From Candidatus Delongbacteria bacterium (lineage in GTDB: Bacteria; JAGOEH01), in assembly GCA_017997825.1 (NCBI GenBank), contig JAGOEH010000086.1, positions 1-12,730 of the forward strand: a stretch of 12,730 nt of DNA, in the 5' to 3' direction. Positions within the stretch are counted from its first letter, which is position 1. Every line of letters begins with the position of its first letter. Below, piece after piece: positions 1 through 7,234 of the stretch. The position numbers and the translations under genes were made by a program. Below the pieces are notes generated by a model. That model was not told the origin of the DNA. It did not search any database and worked only from the letters and a program-made list of their open reading frames with translations.

Positions 1-70
1 GTTGTATCTGGTCTATTTCCGTGATCTGGTACAGTTCAAAAAGGTCAATCCGGTCGGTAAAAAGTATTAA
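1..70 (+). CDS. C-terminal fragment of an upstream gene, unknown product
   Basis: An open frame enters from the left edge (first full codon at 2) and ends at a TAA at 68-70. It encodes about 22 residues ending in a basic tail (...NPVGKKY). The fragment is too short to assign a family. It lies 18 nt upstream of the DUF47 gene on the same strand, with no terminator in the gap, so the phosphate operon may begin further left than this window. An out-of-frame chance opening cannot be excluded, but the spacing and direction suit a real gene end. Confidence 0.5.
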   Translation, partial: LYLVYFRDLVQFKKVNPVGKKY

Positions 71-88
71 CCTGAATTCGAGGCTGTC

Positions 89-733
89 ATGTCACTGTTT
101 TTTAAAAAAACCAAAACCCTGGAAAATCAGATTGATGATTATCTTGATCTGGCCATCAAGGGCGGCTTGATTCTGAAGCTGGGCATCAAGTCCTATCTGG
201 ACGGTCAGATCGATGATTTTGAGAATCATCTGAGCCATCTTCGGGCGATTGAAGATCATGCCGATGAATTACGGCGTAAGGTGGAGATCGAGCTCTATAC
301 TCGAACCCTGATCCCGGAAGCCCGGGGGGATGTGCTGGGTTTGCTGGAGAGTTGTGATAAGGTGTTGAATACCTGTACTGAAACCCTGCTGGAGTTCTCG
401 GTTGAAATTCCCCAGATCCTGCCGACCTTAAAACAGGATTTTTTGGATATCGCCGATTCCTCCATCAATTGTCTGGAAAATACGGTCAGCGGAATCCGGT
501 CCTATTTTAAGAATATTGATGCGGTTCGGGATTATGTGACCAAGGTTCAGTTTTATCGTAAAGAAACCAACAAGATCGCAGAAAAGATCAAACGTACCGT
601 ATTTCGTACCGATCAGCCGCTGAGTACCAAAATTCATTTGCGTTACTTCACCTTTCACATCGAACGGATCGCCGAGTTGTCGGAAGATGTGTGTGATCGG
701 CTGTCAATCGCTATTATCAAGAGGTTTGAGTAA
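89..733 (+). CDS. DUF47 / PhoU-like phosphate transport accessory protein
   Basis: This is a 214-residue soluble, helix-rich protein of the DUF47 (PhoU_div, TIGR00153) family. The pattern is typical: an N-terminal FFKKTKTLE segment, a long charged helix with HADELRRKVEIELYTRTLIP (about residues 57-76), then a 'RGDVLGLLESCDKV' helix and a C-terminal HIERIAELSEDVCDRL helix. Length fits the family norm of about 210-220 residues. Such proteins are usually encoded beside PiT transporters and are thought to control them, probably through metal-binding helical bundles like PhoU. The ATG at 89 is preceded by a short GAGG at 80-83. The stop at 731-733 directly abuts the start of the PiT gene, so the two are surely cotranscribed and probably translationally coupled. 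Family assignment is firm; the regulatory role is inferred from the family. Confidence 0.9.
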   Translation: MSLFFKKTKTLENQIDDYLDLAIKGGLILKLGIKSYLDGQIDDFENHLSHLRAIEDHADELRRKVEIELYTRTLIPEARGDVLGLLESCDKVLNTCTETLLEFSVEIPQILPTLKQDFLDIADSSINCLENTVSGIRSYFKNIDAVRDYVTKVQFYRKETNKIAEKIKRTVFRTDQPLSTKIHLRYFTFHIERIAELSEDVCDRLSIAIIKRFE

Positions 734-2236
734 TTGGATACCACCATACTTTTTTTTGTCAGCAGCGGATTGTTTCTGGGGTGGTCGCTGGGAGCCAACC
801 ATGCGGTCAATGTATTCGGGACCGCCGTTGTATCCAAGATGGTGAAGTTCCGCACGGCTGCCATGATTGCCGGATTATTTGTAATCCTGGGATCGGTGTG
901 CGGTGGCGCTGGAACGACCAAGACCCTGAACGATCTGGGAGCGATCAATGCCATTGCCGGCAGTTTTGCCGTCGCTTTGGCCGTGGCACTCTCAGTCACC
1001 TGGATGACCCGGGCCCAGCTTCCGGTTTCAACCTCGCAGGCTGTAATCGGGGCCATTATCGGATGGAATATCTTTACCGGATCCCCCACCGATTACCATT
1101 CGTTGACCCGTATCCTGTTCAGTTGGGTGGCCAGTCCTCTGATCGCCTGTGTATTTGCGTTTCTGCTGTATAAACTGCTCAAAAAAACAGTCCTGACCTG
1201 GCGAATCCATCTGCTGGAATTGGATAATTATACCCGGGTCGGATTGGTGGTCATCGGCGCCCTGGCTTCGTATTCATTGGGAGCTAATAATATCGCCAAT
1301 GTCATGGGTATGTTCATTTCCGCTCCCTTGTTCGAGAACATCACGGTTTTTGATCTATTCACCCTGACTGGGGTCCAGCAGCTTTTTTTGCTGGGAGGGG
1401 TATCGATTGCGGTCGGGGTTTTTACCTATGGGTATAATGTGATGAGAACGGTCGGCAAGGATCTTTACGAGATCTCCCCTCTAACAGGTTTCATTGTGGT
1501 GTTGGCTGAGTTTCTTGTTCTGACCCTGTTTACCTCGCAGAGTCTGGAGGCCTTTCTGCTCAAGCGCAATCTGCCGGCCTTTCCCCTGGTGCCTCTATCT
1601 ACGACCCAGGCCTTTATCGGGGCTGTGATTGGGGTTGGCTTAGCCAAGGATCCGCTTTCAATCAATTTCAAGGTTTTCGGTAAGATTGCGACCGGTTGGG
1701 TGGTGGCTCCGGTCAGTGCCAGTCTGATCACCTTTCTGTCGCTTTTTTTCATCCAGAATGTCTTTGAGCAGAAGGTGGTCCACCTGGTCCCTTATGAAAT
1801 CTCGTCAAGTGTCATCCAGGAATTGGAGCACAAGGGGATTCCGGTCCAGTCCCTGCAGGAATTGATGGGACAACGCTATTACAACAAGAAAGCTTTTACC
1901 AATGCGATCAAAGGCTGTCATCATTATGACAATGATCAGATTGTGATGATTTTTCAACTGTCGATTATCGACAGTTTTCGAATCGATTCCGGATTGATTC
2001 ATCCGGATTCGGATTGGATGATGCTTTCTCCGGAGCAGATTGAGCAGTTGAAATTGCTGCATGGTACAAGCTATCAGCGGCGATTGGATTTTGAAAATGC
2101 GGTTTATCAAGATCGGAATGGATGGGGCCATACCGGCAACAAGCTTCATGATAAGCAGATTGATGAATTGAAGCTCATGATGGAGGCCCTTTTCCGGATC
2201 AGGACTATTCCGGATCGATCGGGTTCTTCTGAATAA
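734..2236 (+). CDS. pit: PiT-family inorganic phosphate transporter with C-terminal soluble extension
   Basis: This 500-residue inner-membrane protein is a low-affinity, cation-coupled phosphate carrier of the PiT (PHO4) family. The inverted-repeat signatures are visible: SLGANHAVNVFGTAV (about 18-32) with PVSTSQAVIGAIIG (97-110) in the first half, and SLGANNIANVMG (181-192) with PLSTTQAFIGAVIG (287-300) in the second. Hydrophobic helices fill residues 1-340. The usual Asp of GAND is His23 in the first repeat and Asn186 in the second, which is unusual. Residues 342-500 form a hydrophilic extension of about 155 residues (WMMLSPEQIEQLKLL, ENAVYQDRNGWGH) that I do not recognise. The start is TTG at 734, immediately after the DUF47 stop, with AAGAGG near 718-724 as ribosome site. 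The neighbours, a DUF47 partner upstream and a phosphate-selective porin downstream, support phosphate as substrate. Confidence 0.93.
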   Translation: MDTTILFFVSSGLFLGWSLGANHAVNVFGTAVVSKMVKFRTAAMIAGLFVILGSVCGGAGTTKTLNDLGAINAIAGSFAVALAVALSVTWMTRAQLPVSTSQAVIGAIIGWNIFTGSPTDYHSLTRILFSWVASPLIACVFAFLLYKLLKKTVLTWRIHLLELDNYTRVGLVVIGALASYSLGANNIANVMGMFISAPLFENITVFDLFTLTGVQQLFLLGGVSIAVGVFTYGYNVMRTVGKDLYEISPLTGFIVVLAEFLVLTLFTSQSLEAFLLKRNLPAFPLVPLSTTQAFIGAVIGVGLAKDPLSINFKVFGKIATGWVVAPVSASLITFLSLFFIQNVFEQKVVHLVPYEISSSVIQELEHKGIPVQSLQELMGQRYYNKKAFTNAIKGCHHYDNDQIVMIFQLSIIDSFRIDSGLIHPDSDWMMLSPEQIEQLKLLHGTSYQRRLDFENAVYQDRNGWGHTGNKLHDKQIDELKLMMEALFRIRTIPDRSGSSE

Positions 2237-2313
2237 GGAGCCGTGAGTTGGTGTTGAATGGCAGTGAGCGTAATGTCTGATTTATTATAACCCTATACCA
2301 GAACGGAGTGGAT

Positions 2314-3579
2314 ATGAAACGGTACGGAATGATTCAGACGGTATGGTTGATTCTGTTGGTCGTAATGAGTATCGGACCGGTTGTGGCCCAGGATTCAAGG
2401 GTTCCAGGCGGGAATGACAAGACGGTGTTGAATCCCGAAGCTCGTAACGGCAAACTGGTTTTTGAATCGGCCGACAAGAGTTTTCAGTGGTGGTTCGATT
2501 CGCGGATCCAGATCGATGGAGCCAAGTATTTTGAAAACAAGAACAAGATGAGTGATGGAACCCTATTCCGCCGCCTGACCTTTGCCATGAAATCGACATT
2601 GTGGAACGACTGGCAGGCCGAGGTGGATTTGGATTTTGCCGAGGCGACTTTGGATCTGCGGGATATGTGGATTCAATACACCATCCCGGGCAAAACCATC
2701 TCACTGCGGGCCGGAAATTTCAAGGAACCCTTTGGAATGGAACGCTTGAACAGTTCGCGATTGCTGACCTTCCTGGAACGGACGGCCGCCACCAATGCCT
2801 TTTCCATGGGACGCCGGATGGGCGGAATGGCTCGTTACTGGAACAATCTGGGACAGGTTTCGGCCGGTGTTTTTGGGCATGAAGCCGGCACCCGTATCGA
2901 CAAAGGAACCCGGGATGAAGGCTATTCGACCAATCTTCGGGTAACCGTTGCTCCCATCAATCAGCACGGCAAGAACCTGCATATCGGTCTGGCCGGTACT
3001 TACAAAATTCCCGATGCGACTGATGATCTGGCTGAAAATACTATCGAGATCAAGACCCGGACCGAAACCTATGTCTTTGATCCCAAGCTGCTGCATACCG
3101 GTGACATCACCGATGTCAACTATTATAACCGTTACGGCGGTGAACTGATGATGATCTATGGTCCGCTCTATGTCCAGAGCGAATACATGATGACTCAGAT
3201 CAAACGCTGGTACGGCAAGGAAACCGTCGATCTGAACGGCGGTTATGCCATGCTGACCTATACCCTGACCGGTGAGACTCGCTATTACTATCTGGATGAA
3301 GGAGAGGTCGGACCGATCGAGGCTCCCCGCAGCAAAAAGGGAGCTGTAGAAGTGGCGGCCCGTTATAGTATCATCGATCTGGATGATCCGACCGCCGGCA
3401 TTCTGGGCGGCAAGTCCAATCAGCTGATGCTGGGAATCAACTATTATCCCAATCCGAACATCAAGCTCCAGTTCAATTACTCGCTGGTCGATCTGAATGA
3501 GAATGCCACCAGCAAGAAGAAGTTCATCGGTAATGACGACCATTCGTTTATCCAGTTCAGAATTCAAGCCTCGTTATAA
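2314..3579 (+). CDS. Phosphate-selective porin, OprP/OprO family
   Basis: This 421-residue outer-membrane beta-barrel is predicted to let phosphate or polyphosphate into the periplasm. A signal peptide is clear (basic MKRYG, hydrophobic VWLILLVVMSIG, cleavage near VVAQ-D). The mature part alternates aromatic and polar residues as in barrel strands. It carries family hallmarks: RRLTFAMKSTLWNDWQAEVDLDFAEA, NFKEPFGMERL (from residue 135) followed by LTFLERTAATNAF and GRRMGGM, and late strands such as LMLGINYYPNPNIKLQFNYSLVDLNE. The chain ends QFRIQASL, with Leu rather than the more usual terminal Phe. ATG 2314 is chosen over the in-frame GTG at 2308 because GGAG at 2305-2308 is correctly spaced for it. 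The gene lies 77 nt after pit and 17 nt before an LTD lipoprotein. Substrate choice is inferred from family and context. Confidence 0.9.
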   Translation: MKRYGMIQTVWLILLVVMSIGPVVAQDSRVPGGNDKTVLNPEARNGKLVFESADKSFQWWFDSRIQIDGAKYFENKNKMSDGTLFRRLTFAMKSTLWNDWQAEVDLDFAEATLDLRDMWIQYTIPGKTISLRAGNFKEPFGMERLNSSRLLTFLERTAATNAFSMGRRMGGMARYWNNLGQVSAGVFGHEAGTRIDKGTRDEGYSTNLRVTVAPINQHGKNLHIGLAGTYKIPDATDDLAENTIEIKTRTETYVFDPKLLHTGDITDVNYYNRYGGELMMIYGPLYVQSEYMMTQIKRWYGKETVDLNGGYAMLTYTLTGETRYYYLDEGEVGPIEAPRSKKGAVEVAARYSIIDLDDPTAGILGGKSNQLMLGINYYPNPNIKLQFNYSLVDLNENATSKKKFIGNDDHSFIQFRIQASL

Positions 3580-3596
3580 GATTGAAGGAGGATATG

Positions 3597-4106
3597 ATGA
3601 AAGCCACGATGATGTTCATGATAGCTGTTCTGTTAATGCTGGCGATGGGATGCTCGAGGGATGAACCGGCCAAAATCGTCAATCCGCCGGTGGTGGAAAC
3701 CCCGACCTCCATCAAGATGAATGAGCTGTATGCCAAGGGAACCGCGGCTGATCCGGATTGGGTGGAACTCTACAATCCGGGGACATCCCCGGTCAGTCTG
3801 AACGGCTACAAAATCTATGACCAAGGCGGACAGACCGGCAGCAAACCCAAGCTGGAATTTCCGGCTGAGGCCGTCATTCCTGCCAAGGGATACTATGTAA
3901 TTGTGACCGATGTCGATACCGACGCCGGTTTTGGTATGTCCAGCGGAGGGGAAGATGTTTGGCTGGAAAATGACAGCAGTCGGGTCATCGATCAGATCAA
4001 GTTTCTGCCCCATGAAACCAACCAGACGTACGGACGGTATCCGGACGGCGATTCGACCTGGCAGGTTTTAAACACCATGACCCGTGGAGCGTCTAATCAA
4101 CAATAA
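3597..4106 (+). CDS. Lipoprotein with one lamin-tail domain (LTD)
   Basis: This 169-residue lipoprotein has a hydrophobic leader ending in the lipobox LAMG-C (Cys19), so it should be lipid-anchored in the envelope. After a Pro-rich linker, residues 41-165 form one lamin-tail domain: MNELYAKGTAADPDWVELYN, a GYKIYDQGG strand, IPAKGYYVIVTD, GGEDVWLEN and YGRYPDGDSTWQ. LTDs are Ig-like folds found in bacterial surface proteins, often next to nucleases or adhesion modules; a binding role is inferred. The unit is strongly similar to the four repeats of the protein at 4941-6929, so the two genes are paralogous. AAGGAGG at 3585-3591 gives proper spacing to ATG 3597; ATG 3594 and TTG 3582 are alternatives with worse spacing. 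No catalytic domain is present. Confidence 0.85.
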   Translation: MKATMMFMIAVLLMLAMGCSRDEPAKIVNPPVVETPTSIKMNELYAKGTAADPDWVELYNPGTSPVSLNGYKIYDQGGQTGSKPKLEFPAEAVIPAKGYYVIVTDVDTDAGFGMSSGGEDVWLENDSSRVIDQIKFLPHETNQTYGRYPDGDSTWQVLNTMTRGASNQQ

Positions 4107-4136
4107 ATAGTAAAAAATCTGACCAAAGTGAGCAGA

Positions 4137-4880
4137 ATGAATCGATTAGTTGTGATGGTCCTTTTGACCGGTCTGATGGTGATGTGCAGTCGCCATCAGC
4201 CGGGTTCGGATCCGGTGACCCCGGAAACCGTTACGGCCCTGCAGGAGATCGGAGAATATCAGACTGAGATTCCCGAGCCTTCCGGTATGGCTTATAATTG
4301 GAAAACCAAAACCTTTTGGGTTCCGGCCGACGGAAACTCGACGGTGTACGAAATGGATTCCCTCGGTAAAATTCTCCATTCCGTCACCATCGCCGCTCAG
4401 GATCTGGAGGGTATTGTATTGACTGAGAATTGCGATACCATGGTAGTGGTTGAAGAGGCCAATCAGTTGGTGAGCCGCTTTCTGATGGACGGAACCAAGC
4501 TGTCTTCCTTTGCCGTCAGGGTGGCGGCCAGTACTAAGAATGCCTTGGAAGGCATCACCATCGATCAAAACCATCATCTGATTGTTTTGAATGAAAAAAA
4601 TCCGATGATGCTGGTCGAATTCAACCAGGATGTTGAGATTTCAAGGCTTGAATTGAATTTTTCCGGTGATGTTTCCGATATCGATTATGATGAAACCGAT
4701 CATACCCTTTGGTTGGTGAGTGATGAGTCCCGGATGGTACTGCATCTTTCACGCAGCGGAGAGCTTTTGGGACAGTGGAGCGTGCCGTTTTTAAAGGGAG
4801 AAGGGATTGCGGTGGTCGGTCAGAAAATCTATATTGTCAATGACAATGACAGCAAACTGTATGTTTTTCATAAACCGTAA
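4137..4880 (+). CDS. SdiA-regulated (YjiK-like) beta-propeller protein, probable lipoprotein
   Basis: This protein of 247 residues has a hydrophobic leader ending MVMC (Cys17), a loose lipobox, since Met at -1 is not classical; export is likely and lipidation probable. The rest shows the repeated blades of the SdiA-regulated domain family (PF06977, YjiK): EPSGMAYN, DLEGIVL (from residue 89), LEGITID (from 137), VSDIDYDE with LWLVSDES, and GEGIAVV (from 221) followed by IYIVNDNDSKLYVF. The biochemical role of this family is not settled. Here it sits 30 nt after an LTD lipoprotein inside a phosphate-uptake block, so a role at the cell surface in phosphate acquisition is an inference only. ATG 4137 follows a weak GTGAG; GTG 4128 would add three residues and has no better ribosome site. 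Length fits one complete propeller. Confidence 0.75.
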   Translation: MNRLVVMVLLTGLMVMCSRHQPGSDPVTPETVTALQEIGEYQTEIPEPSGMAYNWKTKTFWVPADGNSTVYEMDSLGKILHSVTIAAQDLEGIVLTENCDTMVVVEEANQLVSRFLMDGTKLSSFAVRVAASTKNALEGITIDQNHHLIVLNEKNPMMLVEFNQDVEISRLELNFSGDVSDIDYDETDHTLWLVSDESRMVLHLSRSGELLGQWSVPFLKGEGIAVVGQKIYIVNDNDSKLYVFHKP

Positions 4881-4940
4881 TAAAATGTGAAGAGAACGGT
4901 TCGGTTTGGGCTGTTCAGGAACAATAACCAGGGGGCTTGT

Positions 4941-6929
4941 ATGAGTAAAGCCATAGCGCGAATCAGCTTATGGATGGTAATTATTTTTGCGTTGGGGAGT
5001 ATGGTAGTGGTGGCCGATTCGGTCAAGATGAACGAGATATTTTCGCAGGGTACCGCTACTGATCCGGATTGGATCGAGCTTTATAATCCCGGTACTGCCG
5101 ATGCCGATATCAGCGGGTACAAAATTTATGATAGCGGCGGGCAGAGTGGGAGTAAGAGCAAGAAGAGCATTCCGGCCGGTACCGTGATCCCGGCCAAGGG
5201 ATTTTATGTGATTGTGACCGATACCGATGATGAATCCGGATTCGGACTCTCCAAGGGCGGGGAGGCCGTTTGGCTGGAGAATGCCGTCGGGACCGTGATC
5301 GATACCGTGGTCTTTGGATCGACCACAACCACTCAGTCCTATGGCCGCATCCCTGACGGCGGCGTGTGGCAGGTGATCGACGTCATCACCCGGGGCAGTG
5401 CCAATTCGCCAGGAAGTCCGGTCGTTACCATTTTAATGAATGAGGTTTTTTCGCAGGGAACCGCTACTGATCCGGATTGGATCGAGCTTTATAATCCCGG
5501 TACCATCGATGCCGATATCAGCGGGTATAAAATTTATGATAGCGGCGGGCAGAGCGGCAGCAAAACCAAGAAGAGCATTCCGGCCGGTACCGTGATCCCG
5601 GCCAAGGGATTTTATGTGATTGTGACCGATACCGATGATAGCACCGGATTTGGGCTCTCCAAAGGCGGGGAAGCGGTGTGGTTGGAAAATGCCGAGGGAT
5701 CCATCATGGATACCGTCGTTTTCGAATCGACCACGGCGACTCAATCCTACAGTCGGATCCCTGACGGCGGCGTGTGGCAGGTCACCGACGTCATCACCCG
5801 GGGCAATGCCAATTCGGCCGGTATTCCAGAGGTCCTCATCCTGATGAATGAAGTTTATTCCCGGGGGACTTCCGAAGCCCCGGACTGGGTTGAACTCTAT
5901 AATCCGGGTAGTGCGGATATCGATATCAGCGGGTATAAAATTTATGATAGCGGCGGGCAGAGCGGAAGTAAGCCCAAGAAGAGCATTCCAGCAGGCACGA
6001 CGATTCCGGCCAAAGGATACTATGTAATGGTAACCGATACGGATGATGAATCCGGATTCGGTTTGACCACCGGAGGAGAATGGGTCTGGCTGGAAAATTC
6101 TTCCGGTCAGGTTATCGATTCGGTTCTCTTTGCTTCGATGGAAGATACTCAGTCTTACAGCCGGATCCCGGACGGCGGCGTGTGGCAAATCACCACCATC
6201 ATCACCCGGGGGAGTGCCAATGCGGTTGAAATGGCCGGCGGTTCGGTGGTAATGAATGAGGTTTATTCACGAGGTACGGCGGATAATCCGGACTGGATCG
6301 AACTCTATAATCCCGGCAGTGAGACGGTGGATTTGAGCGGGTACCTGATCTATGACAGTGGCGGCAAGAGCGGGAGTAAGAGCAAGAAGGGTATTCCGGC
6401 CGGCACGATCATTCCGGCCAAAGGATACTATATAATGGTAACCGATACGGATGATGAATCCGGATTCGGTCTTTCCAGCGGCGGGGAAACGGCCTGGCTG
6501 GAGAATGCCGCCGGGGTCCTGATCGATTCGGTGAATTTTACCGCCATGGATACCAACCAGTCCTACAGCCGCATTCCGGACGGCGGAACCTGGCAGCTGG
6601 TCAATACCATCACCCGTGGTTTTTCCAACAGTCCAACCTCCATCTCTGATCCCGGTATGCTGAGCAGCCGATTCCGACTGGAACAGAATTATCCCAATCC
6701 CTTCAATCCTTCCACCCGGATCAACTATACCATTACCTCATCGGCTCATGTCAAACTGACGGTGTATGATGTTCTGGGCCGGGAACTGGTGCGCCTGGTG
6801 GATACCCGGCAAGGGGCCGGAAGCTATGCCGTTACCCTGGATGCCTCCTGCATGGCGGCCGGAATGTATTTTTATCGCCTGGAATCGGATGGAAAAACCC
6901 AGATTCGCAAAATGATCCTGATGAAATAG
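4941..6929 (+). CDS. Secreted four-LTD repeat protein with type IX-style C-terminal sorting tail
   Basis: This 662-residue exported protein has a signal peptide (MSKAIARIS, hydrophobic LWMVIIFALGSMVVVA, cleavage near Ala25). Four tandem lamin-tail domains follow, starting at Met30, 166, 302 and 438, each exactly 136 residues and built like the lipoprotein at 3597-4106. Each has MNE(I/V)(F/Y)S, DWIELYNPG or DWVELYNPG, a GYKIYDSGG-type strand (GYLIYDSGG in unit 4), IPAKG(F/Y)Y, TDTDD, a GGE...WLEN segment and SRIPDGG or GRIPDGG. Residues 582-662 (QNYPNPFNPST, VKLTVYDVLGREL, GMYFYRLESDG, RKMILMK) match the FlgD-Ig-like/Por secretion tail that directs cargo through the type IX system to the cell surface. 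ATG 4941 has AGGGGG at 4930-4935; the in-frame GTG at 4887 lacks a ribosome site and would precede the signal peptide with a non-signal stretch. There is no enzyme domain. It is the last gene before a strong terminator. A ligand-binding or scaffolding role is inferred. Confidence 0.88.
   Translation: MSKAIARISLWMVIIFALGSMVVVADSVKMNEIFSQGTATDPDWIELYNPGTADADISGYKIYDSGGQSGSKSKKSIPAGTVIPAKGFYVIVTDTDDESGFGLSKGGEAVWLENAVGTVIDTVVFGSTTTTQSYGRIPDGGVWQVIDVITRGSANSPGSPVVTILMNEVFSQGTATDPDWIELYNPGTIDADISGYKIYDSGGQSGSKTKKSIPAGTVIPAKGFYVIVTDTDDSTGFGLSKGGEAVWLENAEGSIMDTVVFESTTATQSYSRIPDGGVWQVTDVITRGNANSAGIPEVLILMNEVYSRGTSEAPDWVELYNPGSADIDISGYKIYDSGGQSGSKPKKSIPAGTTIPAKGYYVMVTDTDDESGFGLTTGGEWVWLENSSGQVIDSVLFASMEDTQSYSRIPDGGVWQITTIITRGSANAVEMAGGSVVMNEVYSRGTADNPDWIELYNPGSETVDLSGYLIYDSGGKSGSKSKKGIPAGTIIPAKGYYIMVTDTDDESGFGLSSGGETAWLENAAGVLIDSVNFTAMDTNQSYSRIPDGGTWQLVNTITRGFSNSPTSISDPGMLSSRFRLEQNYPNPFNPSTRINYTITSSAHVKLTVYDVLGRELVRLVDTRQGAGSYAVTLDASCMAAGMYFYRLESDGKTQIRKMILMK
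5028..6659 (+). repeat. Four tandem 408-nt coding repeats (LTD units)
   Basis: The Met codon opening each unit lies at 5028, 5436, 5844 and 6252, giving three identical spacings of 408 nt (136 codons) and no net indels. Units 1 and 2 are closest: a 73-nt tract is identical at 5159-5231 and 5567-5639. Units 3 and 4 share another near-identical stretch in their second half, while the first half of unit 3 shares the GATATCAGCGGGTATAAAAT block with unit 2. This mosaic pattern suggests duplication followed by recombination or gene conversion between units. Confidence 0.92.
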
Positions 6930-6971
6930 GTCGTATTGCGTATGGAATAACCGGAACTCCCCATCCGGTTT

Positions 6972-7012
6972 GCACAAACGGGAAGCTTCGGCTTCCCGTT
7001 TTTTATTTGTGC
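6972..7012 (+). terminator. Rho-independent terminator with UUCG tetraloop
   Basis: An 11-bp perfect stem (6976-6986 with 6991-7001) is closed by C(TTCG)G, an extra-stable tetraloop, and is followed by a T run from 6999 to 7004. An outer inverted repeat, GCACAAA (6972-6978) with TTTGTGC (7006-7012), would extend the stem and places A residues upstream, so it could also stop transcription from the other strand. It ends the phosphate/LTD transcription unit 42 nt after the last stop codon. Confidence 0.93.
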
Positions 7013-7145
7013 GCTCGGCAGAGCCTACCTACCTTGGATCCGATCTAAACCTGGCTGTAATTGTTGCCGAGTCCAGCTCCTATCAGTTTAAACCGGCGGT
7101 TTATCCTGTTTTTAAGATAATCGGACCGAGTGATTCAGTTTGGGA
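7013..7145. other. Non-coding spacer between terminator and next promoter
   Basis: The gene-free stretch runs from 6930 to 7234 and holds the terminator (6972-7012) and a promoter (7146-7174). In the remaining part I see only a small 6-bp hairpin, TAAACC/GGTTTA at 7089-7103 with a three-base loop. There is no convincing open frame, RNA gene or repeat. Confidence 0.6.
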
Positions 7146-7174
7146 TTGACTATGGATGGAAAGATGGTTATTAT
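7146..7174 (+). promoter_or_regulatory. Sigma70-like promoter for the PAP2-rsmB unit
   Basis: TTGACT at 7146-7151 and TATTAT at 7169-7174 are separated by 17 nt, close to the -35/-10 consensus at ideal spacing. It sits downstream of a terminator and about 60 nt before the PAP2 start codon, as expected for a new transcription unit. The start site would be near 7181. It is predicted from sequence only. Confidence 0.65.
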
Positions 7175-7234
7175 AGGATTTGGATTTTGAATGGACGGTC
7201 TCTCCTTCACTTGGAATGATTGAAAAGGATGGAT

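Noticed and set aside
84-101. Pho-box-like direct repeat CTGTCAT-N4-CTGTTTT at the start of the DUF47 gene
   Set aside because: The first half matches the enterobacterial Pho box but the second only partly, it covers the start codon, and the same CTGTCAT occurs inside pit at 1915-1921, so chance is sufficient.
2254-2290. Possible promoter (TTGAAT ... TATTAT) in the 77-nt gap before the porin
   Set aside because: The spacer would be 23 nt, far outside the usual 16-18, and no terminator precedes it.
2701-3567. Long minus-strand open frame of 288 codons under the porin
   Set aside because: It is the antisense shadow of a clear beta-barrel gene, has no ribosome site and its translation shows no domain.
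5433-6188. Minus-strand open frame of 251 codons inside the LTD repeats
   Set aside because: It arises from repeated codon usage in the tandem units and is itself repetitive with no plausible domain.
7089-7112. Small hairpin TAAACC/GGTTTA followed by a T stretch, as a second terminator
   Set aside because: The stem is only 6 bp with a three-base loop, and the T run is short and displaced; the strong terminator at 6972-7012 already ends the unit.
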